DNA from: Antrodiella citrinella
Lineage: Eukaryota > Basidiomycota > Agaricomycetes > Polyporales > Steccherinaceae
NCBI GenBank assembly: GCA_004802725.1
Contig: SGPM01000099.1
Coordinates: forward strand, 17,164-81,163
DNA length: 64,000 nt
Direction: 5' to 3'
The stretch's first letter is position 1. Every line of letters begins with the position of its first letter. This document shows positions 47,081 through 58,701 of this stretch, one piece after another. The notes beneath the pieces are model-generated. The model ran no database searches. It was not told the origin of the DNA and saw only the letters and a list, made by a program, of their open reading frames with translations. The position numbers were made by a program, and so were the translations under genes.

Positions 47081-50000
47081 CTATACAATGCCCAACTGGC
47101 GTGCCTCCTCGAACTCCTTGGGGTATAATTTCTGCGTAGCATACGGGAACAAGCTCAAACGAGCATATCCACTGCGAACGAGCGGATCTTCAATGGACAT
47201 GAGCTTGAGGATCTTGGGGTTGGGCGCGGCATGCGCGGTGGCCAAGACTCCATCGGCGTACTTCGGGAGGGGGACGACTGCCTTCTCGAGTCTAGTCGAT
47301 AGGACATAGGGTATTGTGTATCTGCAACGCATGATGTAAGTGATCCGCACCGTGCTATAGAACATAGAGAGGATGCTTACCGGTCTTCTTCGATCTTCAG
47401 GGTATTGACGCGGTGCGTGGTGGCGACAAGCTTTCCGCCAGTCAGCTTCATGAGCTGCATACCAATGTTGCAGACGACGCCGCCCGGGACCATAGGAATG
47501 TCGATCCATTCCCCTTCGTAGTTCTGCGCCTGCAGACCCGCCCGCGACTGGATCAAGCACGTCAGGAACGTAGAAGGGTCCCGGTGTTCATGCATGCCTT
47601 GGGCGAAGCCGTTGCGGGCGGCAGACTGGATATCTTTGGTGAGAGGAAGGTAGTGCCAGATCGCGCTGTTGAACTCGGTCTTCTCCGGGAAGTAGTCGTT
47701 GAGAGCGACGTCGGGGATGTCGAGGAGTTGGCAAATGTGATGATTGAGCACGAGGTTCAAAGACCGATAACGCTCGAAGAGAGCCTCCATGTTCTGTCGG
47801 AACTGTGGGAGATCAGTGGACGCCGGCCATTGGTTGGGTCCTAGAATCAATACGTCGAATTAGCAAGATCATAACGTTCCTTTGAACATGAAAGCATACC
47901 CTCATGGAGCCTGAGCCAAAACGGCACTTCACCGCCATTATAGCTGGTAGGTTCTGGTAGATCAGCCCCAAAGCGATAAGCTTCAGCATGCGCCTAATAA
48001 TAATGACCATCCATCAGCTAAAGCCCAGTGAGAGTTCGGACGTATTGCAAGGTTCACCTTATGAGGCCCTGGTACTTGGTCGGCGCGGAAATAACCGCGC
48101 AGAGCGTACGACTCGCCGGTGCCAAGAGCATCCTTCCACTCTTGGGGCTTACGGAACAATTCGTCCGCTTGAGAAAACAGTTCCTTCTGGAAGCTGTCTT
48201 CAAACCCAGGAACGTTCACGAAGACGCCAAAGCCGACATCCTCCACAGCGAAGCGAAGCTGCTCAAGATAGGCCGCGGAGTCCACCTCGGCGAGCGAGAA
48301 GTCGATGATAGGGATCTTGGTGAAATTCTGCTTGTTCGACATGGTCGGAGGAGGGACGGGAAGAGGTCGCGGAATGAATTCTTCAGCGCGGCGCAAAGCC
48401 CCCTTTAAGTGCACCGCAAATGATTCGACGTGCGTCTCTGAGACCATAGTGTAGTGCTCGCCATCAACATCAATCATCTCAAATCTAGGACCACTAAAGT
48501 TCTCCCAAGCCGCAAGACGATCACGTTTGAATTCTTCCCGAGTGCCCATGGAAGGCAGCGGGATCGCACAGAATATAGTAGTCAGCGCGTTGTTGACGCG
48601 TCCAGACGGCTCGTAGGACCGCCCAGTACAGGTCAGATCATAAGCCACCCGAGACCAATTGACGAACTCGGTAGTCTTCAGCTGAAGCTCGCCCAGCCGC
48701 TTGCGATCGGCGCGTTCCAGAAGCCACTCGATGATCTGCGCAGCATTGGTAGGCTGAGAGTCCAGCGTCGCCTCCGGGTGGATCTTAGCCAGCTCCAACT
48801 TCAGGGGCGTGAACGCCGAGACGTCGATGAGCGACAAGAACATGAGGAGGTTCAGAACGACCTCGACCCATACGAGCTCGTGCATTCTGAAGGCAATATG
48901 AGGCGGTAAGTTGAAAACGCCAACAAACGCGACAACCTTGCCCTTTGCCTCCAGCTTCTTCCCAATCTCGAAGGCGACTGCACCTCCAAAGCTGTACCCA
49001 CCAACGAAGTAGGGTCCGCTGGGATATTGAGCCTCGATGGCCACGGTATAGGTGTCCACCATCTCCGAGAAAGACTTGAACGCCTCCTCGCCGTCAAAGC
49101 CCCGTGCACGGAGAGCGTAAACCGGACGGTCATCCTTGAGCACCCGCGCAAGATTGATGAAGACAAGAATTTCGCCGACACCAGGATGAACGAGGAAAAG
49201 TGGCGGCTTTGAACCGTTGGGATCGAGGCATACGAGGGGGTTGTAGTGAACAGGTGTAGTCGAGGCATTCGCGTCCACAAGGGTTCCGAGGTAATCGCAG
49301 AGCTCTCCAATCACAGGCCGCTTCAGCATCTCAATGGTAGGGATATCGGCAACCGAGAAAAGGGTCTGCAAAGCCTGCTTCAGCCGCATAAGGTGCATAG
49401 ATGAAGCACCGAGATCAAAGAGGTTGCTCGAGCGCGTGAGACCATCCAGGTCGAAGATAGAGTTGACACTCTCGAATACCACTTGCTCGACGGAGTTGAG
49501 TGGCGTCGCATCGGACGAGAGAGCCTTGGTAGCTAACCGACTAAGGGTCGACTCCAACGCAGCAAAAGCACCTTGCGTATACGCGGTAACGAGGGTTGAT
49601 CGGGAGATCTTGCCCAATGACGTCTTCACGAAATATTTCCGAGGTAGAGGAAGGATGATGTGAGGAGCCTGCGAACAGAAAACAACGCATGCGTTGCGAA
49701 TAGTGTTGTTGGTCTTGACGATAGCAACCAGATCTGCGTCGGAAAGCTCGTCCTCCACTCTGAGCTCGTGTTGGTAGAAGACGACGTACGTCTCTGTGTC
49801 CGCGTTGGCAAGGCGCATGGGGCAGACATAAGTGAATGTCTTCATGGCGCCGATTACGGACGTGTCCTCGATATAGTGCTCCACATCCACGCTGGGATGC
49901 TTGACGCCGTTGATGTTGACACAATCCTTGTCGCGTCCAACGAGATGCAGATTACCCTCGAGATCAAGCAGCGCTGTATCTCCGGTGATGAACCAACCGT

Positions 50001-51418
50001 CGGTGGAGAAGGAGTCGGCTGTTGCCACGGGATTGTTGTAGTACTCGCCAAAAACCGACGGCCCTGAGATTTGGAGCTGGCCTTGTGTAAGCGGAGGGCA
50101 TACAAGACCAGTGGCCGGGTCTACAGTGCGCACAGATACGCCGTCGCAGCATTGGCCGAGTGACAGGTACTTGACGTCACTGGACTCGACGTTCCGAACG
50201 ATGGGCCGAGTATCGTAGATGCACCCAGCCTGGTGAGCAAGAGAGTTAGTGATCGATTGAAAACATCGACTACATGCAATGTGACTTACCCCGGTCTCCG
50301 TCATTCCAAATCCACCTCGCAGGGACGAACGGGGTGCGCCATGACGTTCGATAATATCAGAGAACTCAACCGCGGCCTTGATGGGAACGGATTCTCCTCC
50401 TGATATGAAAGCGCGAACAGCGGACAGATCAAGGTCCTGTGCGTTGTAAGGCGCCGCCGCGACCTCGCGGCAAATCTGAGCAAGCAAGAAATTCGGAGAG
50501 AAGGTGTATGTGATCCGATATCGGTGGCACCATTCCAAAAGGCTGCGAGGCTTGGAGATGATGGCAGTGGGCGCAACATGATATTGACTGTAAGATCCGC
50601 TCATAAACACCGACATACCAGTGAAGGGGTAAGACGGAACACTCACTTGGCGTTGCTTTCAAGCGCGTGCAGATGCACTTCAGTTACGCAGGCGACGTGG
50701 TCGAAGGCGATCCAGTTGAGGAACTTCGAGGAGGACGTCGTTCCGTGGTGCTTGCTCTTCCCCCGTACGCTGGACAGCATGTTGCTGTGGCGCAACGGAA
50801 CACCCTTGCTGTTACCCGTCGAGCCGGACGTCAGCATGAGGCAGACGGTGTCGCTCGGCTTCGGCTTCCAGTTGGGATAGACGAGCGCGTCATGGGACGC
50901 GTGAATGGTCTTCACCCCATTGAGTGCGTAAAGTGAGATGGTGCGAAAATCGGGAACGAGAGCGGTGACAATTTCAATCGTGCTCTCATTGGAGATAAGA
51001 GTCGGTTTGTGAAACAGAACGTTCAGATGCTCGAAGAAGAGCTTTTGACGTGAAGGGTCGGGGTGCAGAGGAGGGATAGGGCAGACAGGGACGCCAACTG
51101 TCAAGGTTGTCAGTGGTGGCACAACATGGGTAGGTACAATACAGACTTACTGAAGCAGCATGCCCAGAATAGGCGGATATGACTATCGTGGTCAGAGAAT
51201 GAAGTCACCACGATATCCTTGCCGGGTCGTAGACCAGCCGACAGAAGACGGGAAGCATCGCGGCGCGCGTTCTCGTAGATGTCGGTATACGATAGAGATT
51301 TCGTGAGCTCTCCATCAGCATTCAAGAATCCGATGAGTGCGGTGGACTCCTGGATGTGACGAACATAAAGGAGGTCCGTAAGGGTGGAGGGCTTGTCTTT
51401 GGGGACGATGACTGTCAT
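47081..51418 (-). CDS. NRPS-like A-T-TE quinone synthetase fused to a dioxygenase
   Basis: Four-domain enzyme of about 1,300 residues. The adenylation domain has LMLTSGSTGNSKGVPL, FGMTETG and STDGWFITGD, and resembles the aryl-2-oxo-acid-activating NRPS-like synthetases that dimerise phenylpyruvate-type acids to terphenylquinones. The thiolation domain carries the phosphopantetheine Ser in FDLGASSMHL, and the thioesterase its nucleophile in GGYSFGG. No condensation domain is present, as expected. The thioesterase runs without a stop (RPLPVPPPTMSNKQNF) into an isopenicillin-N-synthase-like domain. This has an N-terminal IPIIDFSLAEV, EHRDPSTFLT (HxD), THRVN (distal His) and RYT in place of the usual RxS. 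Introns: three in the A domain and three in the oxygenase. A TATA element lies at 51488-51494, 70 bases upstream of the ATG. A separate downstream oxygenase gene starting at MSNKQ is an alternative, but there is no stop or intergenic space to support it. Confidence 0.9.
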
Positions 51419-51487
51419 GGTCCTTCAGACGGACGATGTAACGAAATCGTAGAATAGAGTCGATCAATGTGCTGAAAAGGTGGTGCC

Positions 51488-51494
51488 TATATAT
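51488..51494 (-). promoter_or_regulatory. TATA box of the synthetase gene
   Basis: ATATATA read on the minus strand, about 70 bases upstream of the ATG at 51418. It is placed as expected for a strongly inducible fungal gene. Confidence 0.5.
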
Positions 51495-52746
51495 CACATC
51501 TTGCGAGTCCGACTATCTATCTCATTAGGCGTCGATCAATTATGTCAACAACCAGACACACCGCGGGCCATGGTTATAATAAAATGATGCGACTCACCGT
51601 CGGCGGGTCCCTTCCAAGTTCCAGCAAAAAACTACAGCCATCCCCAGTTATCTACGTCCGCGTAAACGTGCTGGCTGTTGTCTGTATGATCTGCACGGTG
51701 TATTGAATGACGATCAGGGAGATGGAAGCATTGACCGGCAAGCCATTCAGCGACCAGTTGCGGTACTTGCGGTTGTAAGAGTCCGTGCCCATGATTCGAG
51801 GTCGCAATTTGCAAAGATGGCATCTTGATTCTTGACATAGATAGAACCTCCGCAGTGTGCGGGGTCGAGCGTGCCAGTTAGGTGGAGTACATACACATGT
51901 GTCGCAAACAGTTGCCACCGGTTTGAAATGTCAGAACCTGTGATAGCCCACGTTATGAGATGTTATGAACGTGTTTTCGTGTGCGATGAAAAAATATGGA
52001 ATGACTGATACCAAACGATTTCACTCACACTGACTTCCCGGGCTGGCATGAGCTGCAAGAGAGGAACTTGTGCTGGCAGCGAATGTTTGTTTCCGTTGTC
52101 GTTTAGGCGCCCAACATCAGCGATCGTAGATTCGGCCTTATTTGGTTACCGATCCTCAAGCCTCAGACTGGCCTCAGATTTTTGGTCATGTATCCAAGGC
52201 CAGGAACAAGCAGGAGGAGACCGAGGTCTGATGGAAAGATCGCGGGATGACTAAGTGTGTCGTTCAAACAGGTTCAAACTCGGCGGTGAGTACAAGTTAC
52301 AGGTTCGTGACCGTTCGTCGACCGAAATGCACAGCGTCATTTCCTCATCGCAAACTTAGCTTATCTTTCGCATCATGCTCTAGATCCCCGCAGTAAATGG
52401 TGCAAAGGGGGCCATCATTGTGATGAACTTGAGTTTAGTTTACAACTATTTAGCTTTTCGTAGGCGTGAAACCGATTTTGGGCGGTAATGCGGAGGTGGA
52501 AAATTAGTGTCAAACGACCTGGCCGAAATACGCCGCTTTTGGTGGCGGATCTGGCTTCGAAGGCTCGGGATGTCATGAAATTGGTGCCATCTGGTCTCAT
52601 CTGGTGGTGGCAATACAGAGTTCGCCAGAGCCGACCAATGTTCTGTAATTTGGGACCACGTCTACTTACGAAAAGCTAAACAGCTGTACAGCGCTTTCAT
52701 ATCAAACAATACATACTCAGTACTGAACACAAACGCAATCCCAAGC
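51495..52746. other. Intergenic, nothing recognised
   Basis: This lies between the synthetase gene and the methyltransferase gene, which are on the same strand. Several open frames of 60-90 codons lack family motifs. It probably holds the synthetase's upstream control region. Confidence 0.5.
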
Positions 52747-54425
52747 TTAGGGCGTGGCCTCAATGATAGAGTCTACCGCGCGCATGTCGTGAACCTTCAC
52801 AACTTGGAACCCAGCCGCCTTGACCAGCCTGACCATCTCGCCCTCCGTGCGGGTGACTCCATCGTTAAGCGCAAGCAGCTGCATGCTAGTCGTGCGGACA
52901 AACCGCGAGCTCGTCGGACGCAACAACATCTCGCATAGCAAAAGTTTGGGTGCCGGGTCCGATGAGTTCTCTCTCCCAGCGATCATAGCGGAGCGAACGT
53001 TCTTGAGAATCGCGACGACTTGGTCATCAGTCCAGTCGTGCAGGACGTGCCTAATCAAATACGTAGGTTGACCTTGCGGGAGCTTTGTTTCTTCCAGCGT
53101 CGGCGCCAGGAAGTTACCCGGGACAAAGGATATCTGGGCTTGTGCGGTCGTCGGCTGCGCAGCCCAAGTCTGAGGGAGTAAAACAAACAAAACATCAGTA
53201 CGGAAATGAAATGCATACGACGAAAGAATGAAACAAACCTTCTGGGCGTTGGCAATCGTCTCCGGGATGTCAAAGATAGTGAAGTTTACGTTCCCGTTTG
53301 TACCGGTCTTGGTCAAAGCTAGTTCAAGGGAGCCAATACCGCCTCCAACATCTACCACGGGGGATGCGAGCGTGGCCCATGGGAAATCTGCAGGCGGGTA
53401 CGTTCAGTACCATTCCATATTTGTGCAACCGTTCTGGAGAAAAACGCGCTGCTTACCCGTAATGACACCTCCGTTGGCCATGCGATGAAGCTGCTGCATT
53501 GCTTTGCCCATCCTTTGTCCGCGATAAGAGTGCTCGGGATCAGCCATCCACGCAAACACGGACTGCTTGAAACCATACGCCAAGTTGACAGCGGGAAGAG
53601 CTGGAGCGGCGTTCTCACCACTCGGCTGCTGCTGTTGGGCCGCTTCCAACAAATACGAGGTCGCTTTGAACCCTTCATCGCCTCTGGAAAGTACATGAGG
53701 TGAGTATGAGCGGTATTGGAACATCAGATTCCGTGACATTCGGAATCCTCATTGCAGACATGAACTGCGCGGACTTACACGAAACCAATGGCGTCCTTGA
53801 GAGTTTGTGGGTCGTCTGCCCGAAGGAGACGTGATAGTTCGTTGTTTCGGTACACTTGGGATCCAAAGCCGCCGACCTCATCAAAATAGCCACGGGGGAG
53901 CAAACAACTCAATGCGATGCCTGTTTTGATTCGAAAAGTCAGAATAGTTATCAAATGATGATACGATACGCTGCACGCAGCGCTCAATATGCGAAGATAC
54001 TCACTCAAGAAACGCGGTTCGACATTAAGTTGGGTGCTAAGTTCAGCAAGGCCCACGGACGCTTCGCCGATCACGTCGGCGACACCCAAGGACGTGATGA
54101 AGTACAGCGCAGAACTTTCCTGGCAGGATTCTAAACAAAGTCGGTACCGTGGGTAGTCAGCAGAACGTGCCGGCGGGAAAAAGAAGAGGAAATCCTTTCA
54201 AGTCGATCACTGACCTGCAAGAAGCACCGTGTATTCCGACGGGCCCAGGACTGATCGCATCAGGGCATCACAAGTCTCAGCGATGAGGTTTTTGGCGTCG
54301 TGGGCGGCTTGGGTAGATGAGGGGGACCCGCTCACAGCGGAGGCTGCAGCATCGTCTAAGTGGGTAGACCTGACGAGACGCAGTAACTCCTCGGCGAGTG
54401 CGACGGAGCTTGATCCGGAAGACAT
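52747..54425 (-). CDS. SAM-dependent O-methyltransferase (COMT-like)
   Basis: Class I methyltransferase of the plant-COMT/fungal O-methyltransferase type, which methylates hydroxyl groups of small aromatic products. About 450 residues with five or so introns. The N-terminal dimerisation and winged-helix part includes LGVADVIGEASVGLAEL and PRGYFDEVGGFGS. The SAM-binding loop is VDVGGGIGSLEL, the acidic FDIPETI end of strand 2 follows, and the catalytic His lies in IRHVLHDWTDDQ. The C terminus has EMLL, TRTEGEMVRLVKAAGF and ends IIEATP. It lies upstream of the synthetase on the same strand, so a role in tailoring the quinone product is a reasonable inference from position. No substrate can be read from the sequence. 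Confidence 0.9.
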
Positions 54426-54835
54426 AGGAGATAGGTACTAAGACCCAAAGATGCTTAGAAGAACTGGAGAGGAACGAGCAAAGAGTAGATCACGAATTGG
54501 ACCTGTGAGATAGCACCCTTCATATAGGATCCACGCGCGTCCTTTGATATTTCGACCAGGTATTCCAGTGATGCCTCGTCGGAGGCTGGGGGAGGCCCAT
54601 TGCGCCCGCGCAAGTGACGATCAGACCGGGCATCAAATGACAAACGTTCAGGAGAACCAGCAAAACACTGCAAGGACATGATGGATTATAGGTATATGGA
54701 CGATTCCCGTAGGCATGAAGATGTGGAATCCTAAGTAGACGAGACGGTAGGACAAGTAGAAGTATAGAGCAAAGCCACCGAGCGCCGATAGAAGACTGCT
54801 ACAGGACGATCAACACGTGGCAACCGATCAAAGCA

Positions 54836-55772
54836 CTAAACAGGGTAAGGCGAGTATTTCCAGTACCTTTAAGTCCGTCAGCGAATCAGCGACCAGATAT
54901 TACAACATTGGAAATAGACATACCCCGCGTATCGCCTGGCCAGCATGTACGGAATCACGACTTTGCGCAAGACCCATGGCATCGCAGGCCAAACATCCTT
55001 GTACTCCGGCGGTGTGTGGCTGAAGCAGGCGATAAATTCGTGAGCACTGTGATTAGTTTCCAGAGAGCGTGAAGAACGTACCTGCGCATGAAAGGAACCA
55101 CAAGGAACGGGTCACCATTCGCCTTGGCGTGCTTCTCCATGTTCGCGACCATGGATTTGCAGTCCTGGGCAGTGAATTGGGCCTCCCTGAGCTTGTCGGC
55201 CTCAATGTGGACGACCTCCTCTGAGAAGTGGGTGAACTGCAACGCGTCGTTAGTGGCTAGTGCGTTCTAGTCATTGAAATGGCTTACCATGGCATCCTTG
55301 CTACTCTCGGTCAATTCTAGCAGACTCGCCGCATCGAACTTGGACGGGTCAGCCTGGGCTGCCTTGATCTGCTCAAGGAAGCTGTCCAAGAAAGCATGGA
55401 CGGCCTTGTGCTGCTCCTGCTCGTGACCAAAGTCCATTTTGGTGTTAAGGAACGGGAAGACAGTTGCCTCCTTTACAATGCCATGTCGCACGACGTGAGC
55501 GCGAGGCAACTTAGAAGTGCTCGTTGACTGACCTCTGTGTCATGATGGTGCACAATAGAGATGCCCCAAGCTTCGCAGTAGCCTAGGAAGTTCTTCAAGT
55601 CGTTGGTGGGCGGGTCTGCGAGGTGCTTGACGATCACGTCGTAACCGGTCGTATATGTCTGGTGAGCTATAGTCATGACATTAAGTGGCACGTTCGACAT
55701 GAAACGTCTGGATAACCCTACCTCGCACCATGTTGTAGTGCAACAGCTCAAACGGATCTGTAGGGACGGACA
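54836..55772 (-). CDS. HHE/hemerythrin-like domain protein
   Basis: Small four-helix-bundle protein of the HHE cation-binding family (hemerythrin-like), expected to bind a di-iron site through His and acidic residues. Five exons, about 230 residues. The first exon reads MSVPTDPFELLHYNM and an intron follows. Candidate ligands appear in order as WGISIVHHHDTEEATVFP, HEQEQHKAVHAF, and FTHFSEEVVHIEADKL. The C terminus, after an intron following FMRS, reads HTPPEYKDVWPAMPWVL and ends YWKYSPYPV. I placed the last short exon (ending 54836) by splice signals. Reading through instead would add CCNIWSLIR. It is adjacent to the methyltransferase on the same strand. Its role is unknown; iron or oxygen handling for the cluster oxygenase is speculation. 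Confidence 0.85.
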
Positions 55773-57338
55773 TTCTGACACTGACAGTGGATAGAGTAGA
55801 AGATGGAGGTCCAACGACAAGAGGGGAATTGCAACTTCGCCGTCCTAATATCACTTGATGCTCGTGGTTCTGGCGCGCGTTTCGAGTGTCAGAATTCTCA
55901 GACTCACGGACCACGGTCACGGTAGATGTCTAAATGACACACGAGTTCCCGCACTGGGTGCAACAGAAGGAGATGCGCGTCGCGTACGTGTTGAGATTAC
56001 TGTAAATAGCAACCGAACTGGTTGTAACATCATACATGTTTGCGTAAGTACCAGACCGACCTCCCCGACCGAACAACTAGACCTTCCAAGTGATGTGATG
56101 CTGGATGGGCTTTGTGTTGGGAATGACCATTTTGCAGAACCTTACCAATCTACAATTTCAAACGAGATTGCACATGACCGAGCTGGAACCTCCCAGGGGA
56201 TCCCAGAGCTGTCGACATCTTGTCTAGAGGATGGTTGGCGGCAGACTTGACAATAATGGCAACTGGCAAGATACATTAGATCCTTGCAGAGTTGGGTGGA
56301 GTCTTTACTGGTACCGACGTGAATACTTGATCCTGCTTTAGCTTGTATGATACACACAGATGCTTCAGTGAATGAACCTTGTCATCTTGACCGTTGTCAA
56401 CAAGAAACTGTCGCTGCAGCCTGTAATGAAGACGTTGTGGCGACTGATAGGTTCACTCGATGTGATAAACTCCACCCGCCGGCGTTCCTCCTCTTCCGCT
56501 CAGCATGGCAACGCCAGGAAACGGAACGCTAGAACGTGTAATTTTAGAGAACCGGTCGGTAAACTGGTCGGATCGATCTTGTCAATGTCATAGGTCTTCA
56601 AGTTGTATTTGTCGTCCACTCAGAATACGCAAGGCTGCGTATCCATGACTTCGTGACGTCGAGGCATCAGATTCACGCGTATATTATTACTACTGTATTG
56701 ACAAAGGAGCAAGCGTGGCGTGCTCCTAACAACATTGAGCGGTGCTTGGTGCTTGAGGCCTGGGCTTCTCAGGGCGTAAAAAGGTGAACCCCAGTAAATC
56801 GTACCTTGCATTTCTGACCCGGACACTGGGTAAAAGCTGTAAATAACGGTCTTGACAGGAATTTGAGACCGACATTTCCTCGAGCGGTGGTACAGCGCCC
56901 GTGTAAAATAAACATGATCCGCTACGAATCCGCTGGCGTCTCCGTGTTCGCCCTCCCGCCATCAATGGCATCATCATCTAGAGCAGCGAGCTCGGCGACA
57001 TACCCAGCGCCGCCCAATGGCTGTTACAGCATTCGTCGCTAAAATGATCTTTGATGTCTTTGCAAACGGGTTTAGGATGGCCTCGGAGAATGGAGCCGGG
57101 CAAAGTCACAATCTCGGACTGTTCGAACACCTGTTCGAACTTCGGACGGATTGTAGACTCCCATCAAATTGATTTCTCAGGATGCGCCATATCCAGACCT
57201 GCTGGGGTTTCGCAGCCCTGATCATGTCAGTATATTGACGGGTAACACACGCGCTGTCCTTATAATGCCCTTGCCCTCTTTTTCGCCGTCGCCTAGCCTG
57301 AGTGTGTTCTCACCGTCCTCCCCTCCGTCCTCCTCATC
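55773..57338. other. Intergenic, nothing recognised
   Basis: Divergent promoter region between the HHE gene (-) and the second membrane protein gene (+). Short open frames only, with no motif or repeat recognised. Confidence 0.5.
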
Positions 57339-58701
57339 ATGTCTAGCTCTCCTGGCGCGCCCCAGCCTAGCTTTGCCTCGATACCACTCCCTCCGGGTCT
57401 TACATTGGACCAGTATCTCACCCTGCAAGGGCAAGTCGGTGCGTTGTTGTGATTGGTGATAGCATCGAAGTTAGACCTCTGATTGTCTTCTAGTTACGAT
57501 AGCAATCGTCGTCGCAGTGGGCTTCGGGATCATTGTATGGGACTAGTGAGTGCAGCTTCCGGCACCGATGGGTGTATATAAAAGGCCGACTGACAGTTGG
57601 ATGCGATCTTAGTTTGACCTTGCTTCCCGATGAAATCGCGCTATACAGTGCGTCCAACAGGAGGCTTTGGAAGACACCGGGGACATGGTTGTAAGTGTCT
57701 TGACATAGTATCCAAGCCTTGTTTTGAGCAGCTCTGACGGATTGTCCTGAATATCTAGTTTTGTCATTCTACGATACGCGGGGCTGATCGCGACACTTCC
57801 CTCCCTTTTCTTCACTTCCGTGCAGAGCCAACACTGTCAAGCGGCCGTCATCATTAGCCAAGTTGGTGCCGTCTTAGCCGTCGCAGCGTCCGGGGCCATT
57901 TTCTGCTACCGTGTCTTCGTTATTTGGAGCGGAAACAACGTCGTTCGCGGAATTGTATCACTCATGTACTGCATCATGCTAGGGTGTTGGGTCGGTGGTT
58001 TCTATTCTATTCTACTCCTATCGATCCGCTCACATGTCGCTCGATTTCAGATTGCCGTTGCGACTCAGTATAAGGCCATTGAAGGTCCAGCTACACCATT
58101 TGGTTCCAATTGCCAGCCGCAGCCAATCGTCTCGTGGGCACCGATCTCCTACGCCTCCTCCGTCGCCTTCGACACGGTCATTCTCATATTCACCCTTGCC
58201 AAAATCCACACGAGTCTCATGATGGTCAAGTCCGATGTTGGACGGCAGATATACCGTGACAACGTGATGTATTTCCTTCTCACCGCTGTCACCAACATCG
58301 TCGTCCTGAGCATTCAGTCGCTAGGCGAGTCACACTCCATGATCAAACCCACCGCAGTCCCCTTCTCCACAATCATGACCGTCACGATGGGCTCTCGCGT
58401 CTACCTTAACTTGAAACTCTTGGACAAACGCCGTGAGCGCGAAGTGGAGGGTATTCCACTGACCTCGCCGATGAACTCGGCAGGGAGCGACGCGTACTCG
58501 GCGGTCGCGCCGCGGAACCGGGACAGCACGATGTACGCCCCTTCGCAGATGTCGCATTCGACGAGGCCCAATGAGAAGAACCCGGCGATGCCAGGTTTCG
58601 GATACACTTCATGGCCTGCGAGTGGAGTCGTTGAGCGATTTGTGCCCATCAATGAAGATACGCGCACCGGGAGCGACTTTTCGGGTGAACATGCCCGGTA
58701 A
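57339..58701 (+). CDS. Multi-pass membrane protein, DUF6533-like, paralog 2
   Basis: Close paralog of the protein at 45271-46541 with the same exon pattern. The N terminus is SFASIPLPPGLTLDQYLTLQGQ, and the first membrane segment is TIAIVVAVGFGIIVWDY. The DUF6533-like core follows (LPDEIALYS, TWFFVILRYAGLIATLPSLFF), then SVQSQHCQAAVIISQVG. Further membrane helices lead to RQIYRDNVMYFLLTAVTN and KPTAVPFSTIMTVTMGSRV. The C-terminal tail is longer than in paralog 1 and is rich in Ser, Pro and Met, ending FSGEHAR. About 380 residues. The two copies, in the same orientation about 12 kb apart, enclose the synthetase, methyltransferase and HHE genes. The function is unknown; a transporter or receptor-like role is possible, but nothing in the sequence decides it. 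Confidence 0.88.

Noticed and set aside
47988..48408. Plus-strand open frames over the synthetase, and others such as 49660-50067
   Set aside because: They are antisense to the confidently assigned NRPS-like/dioxygenase gene and show no motifs.
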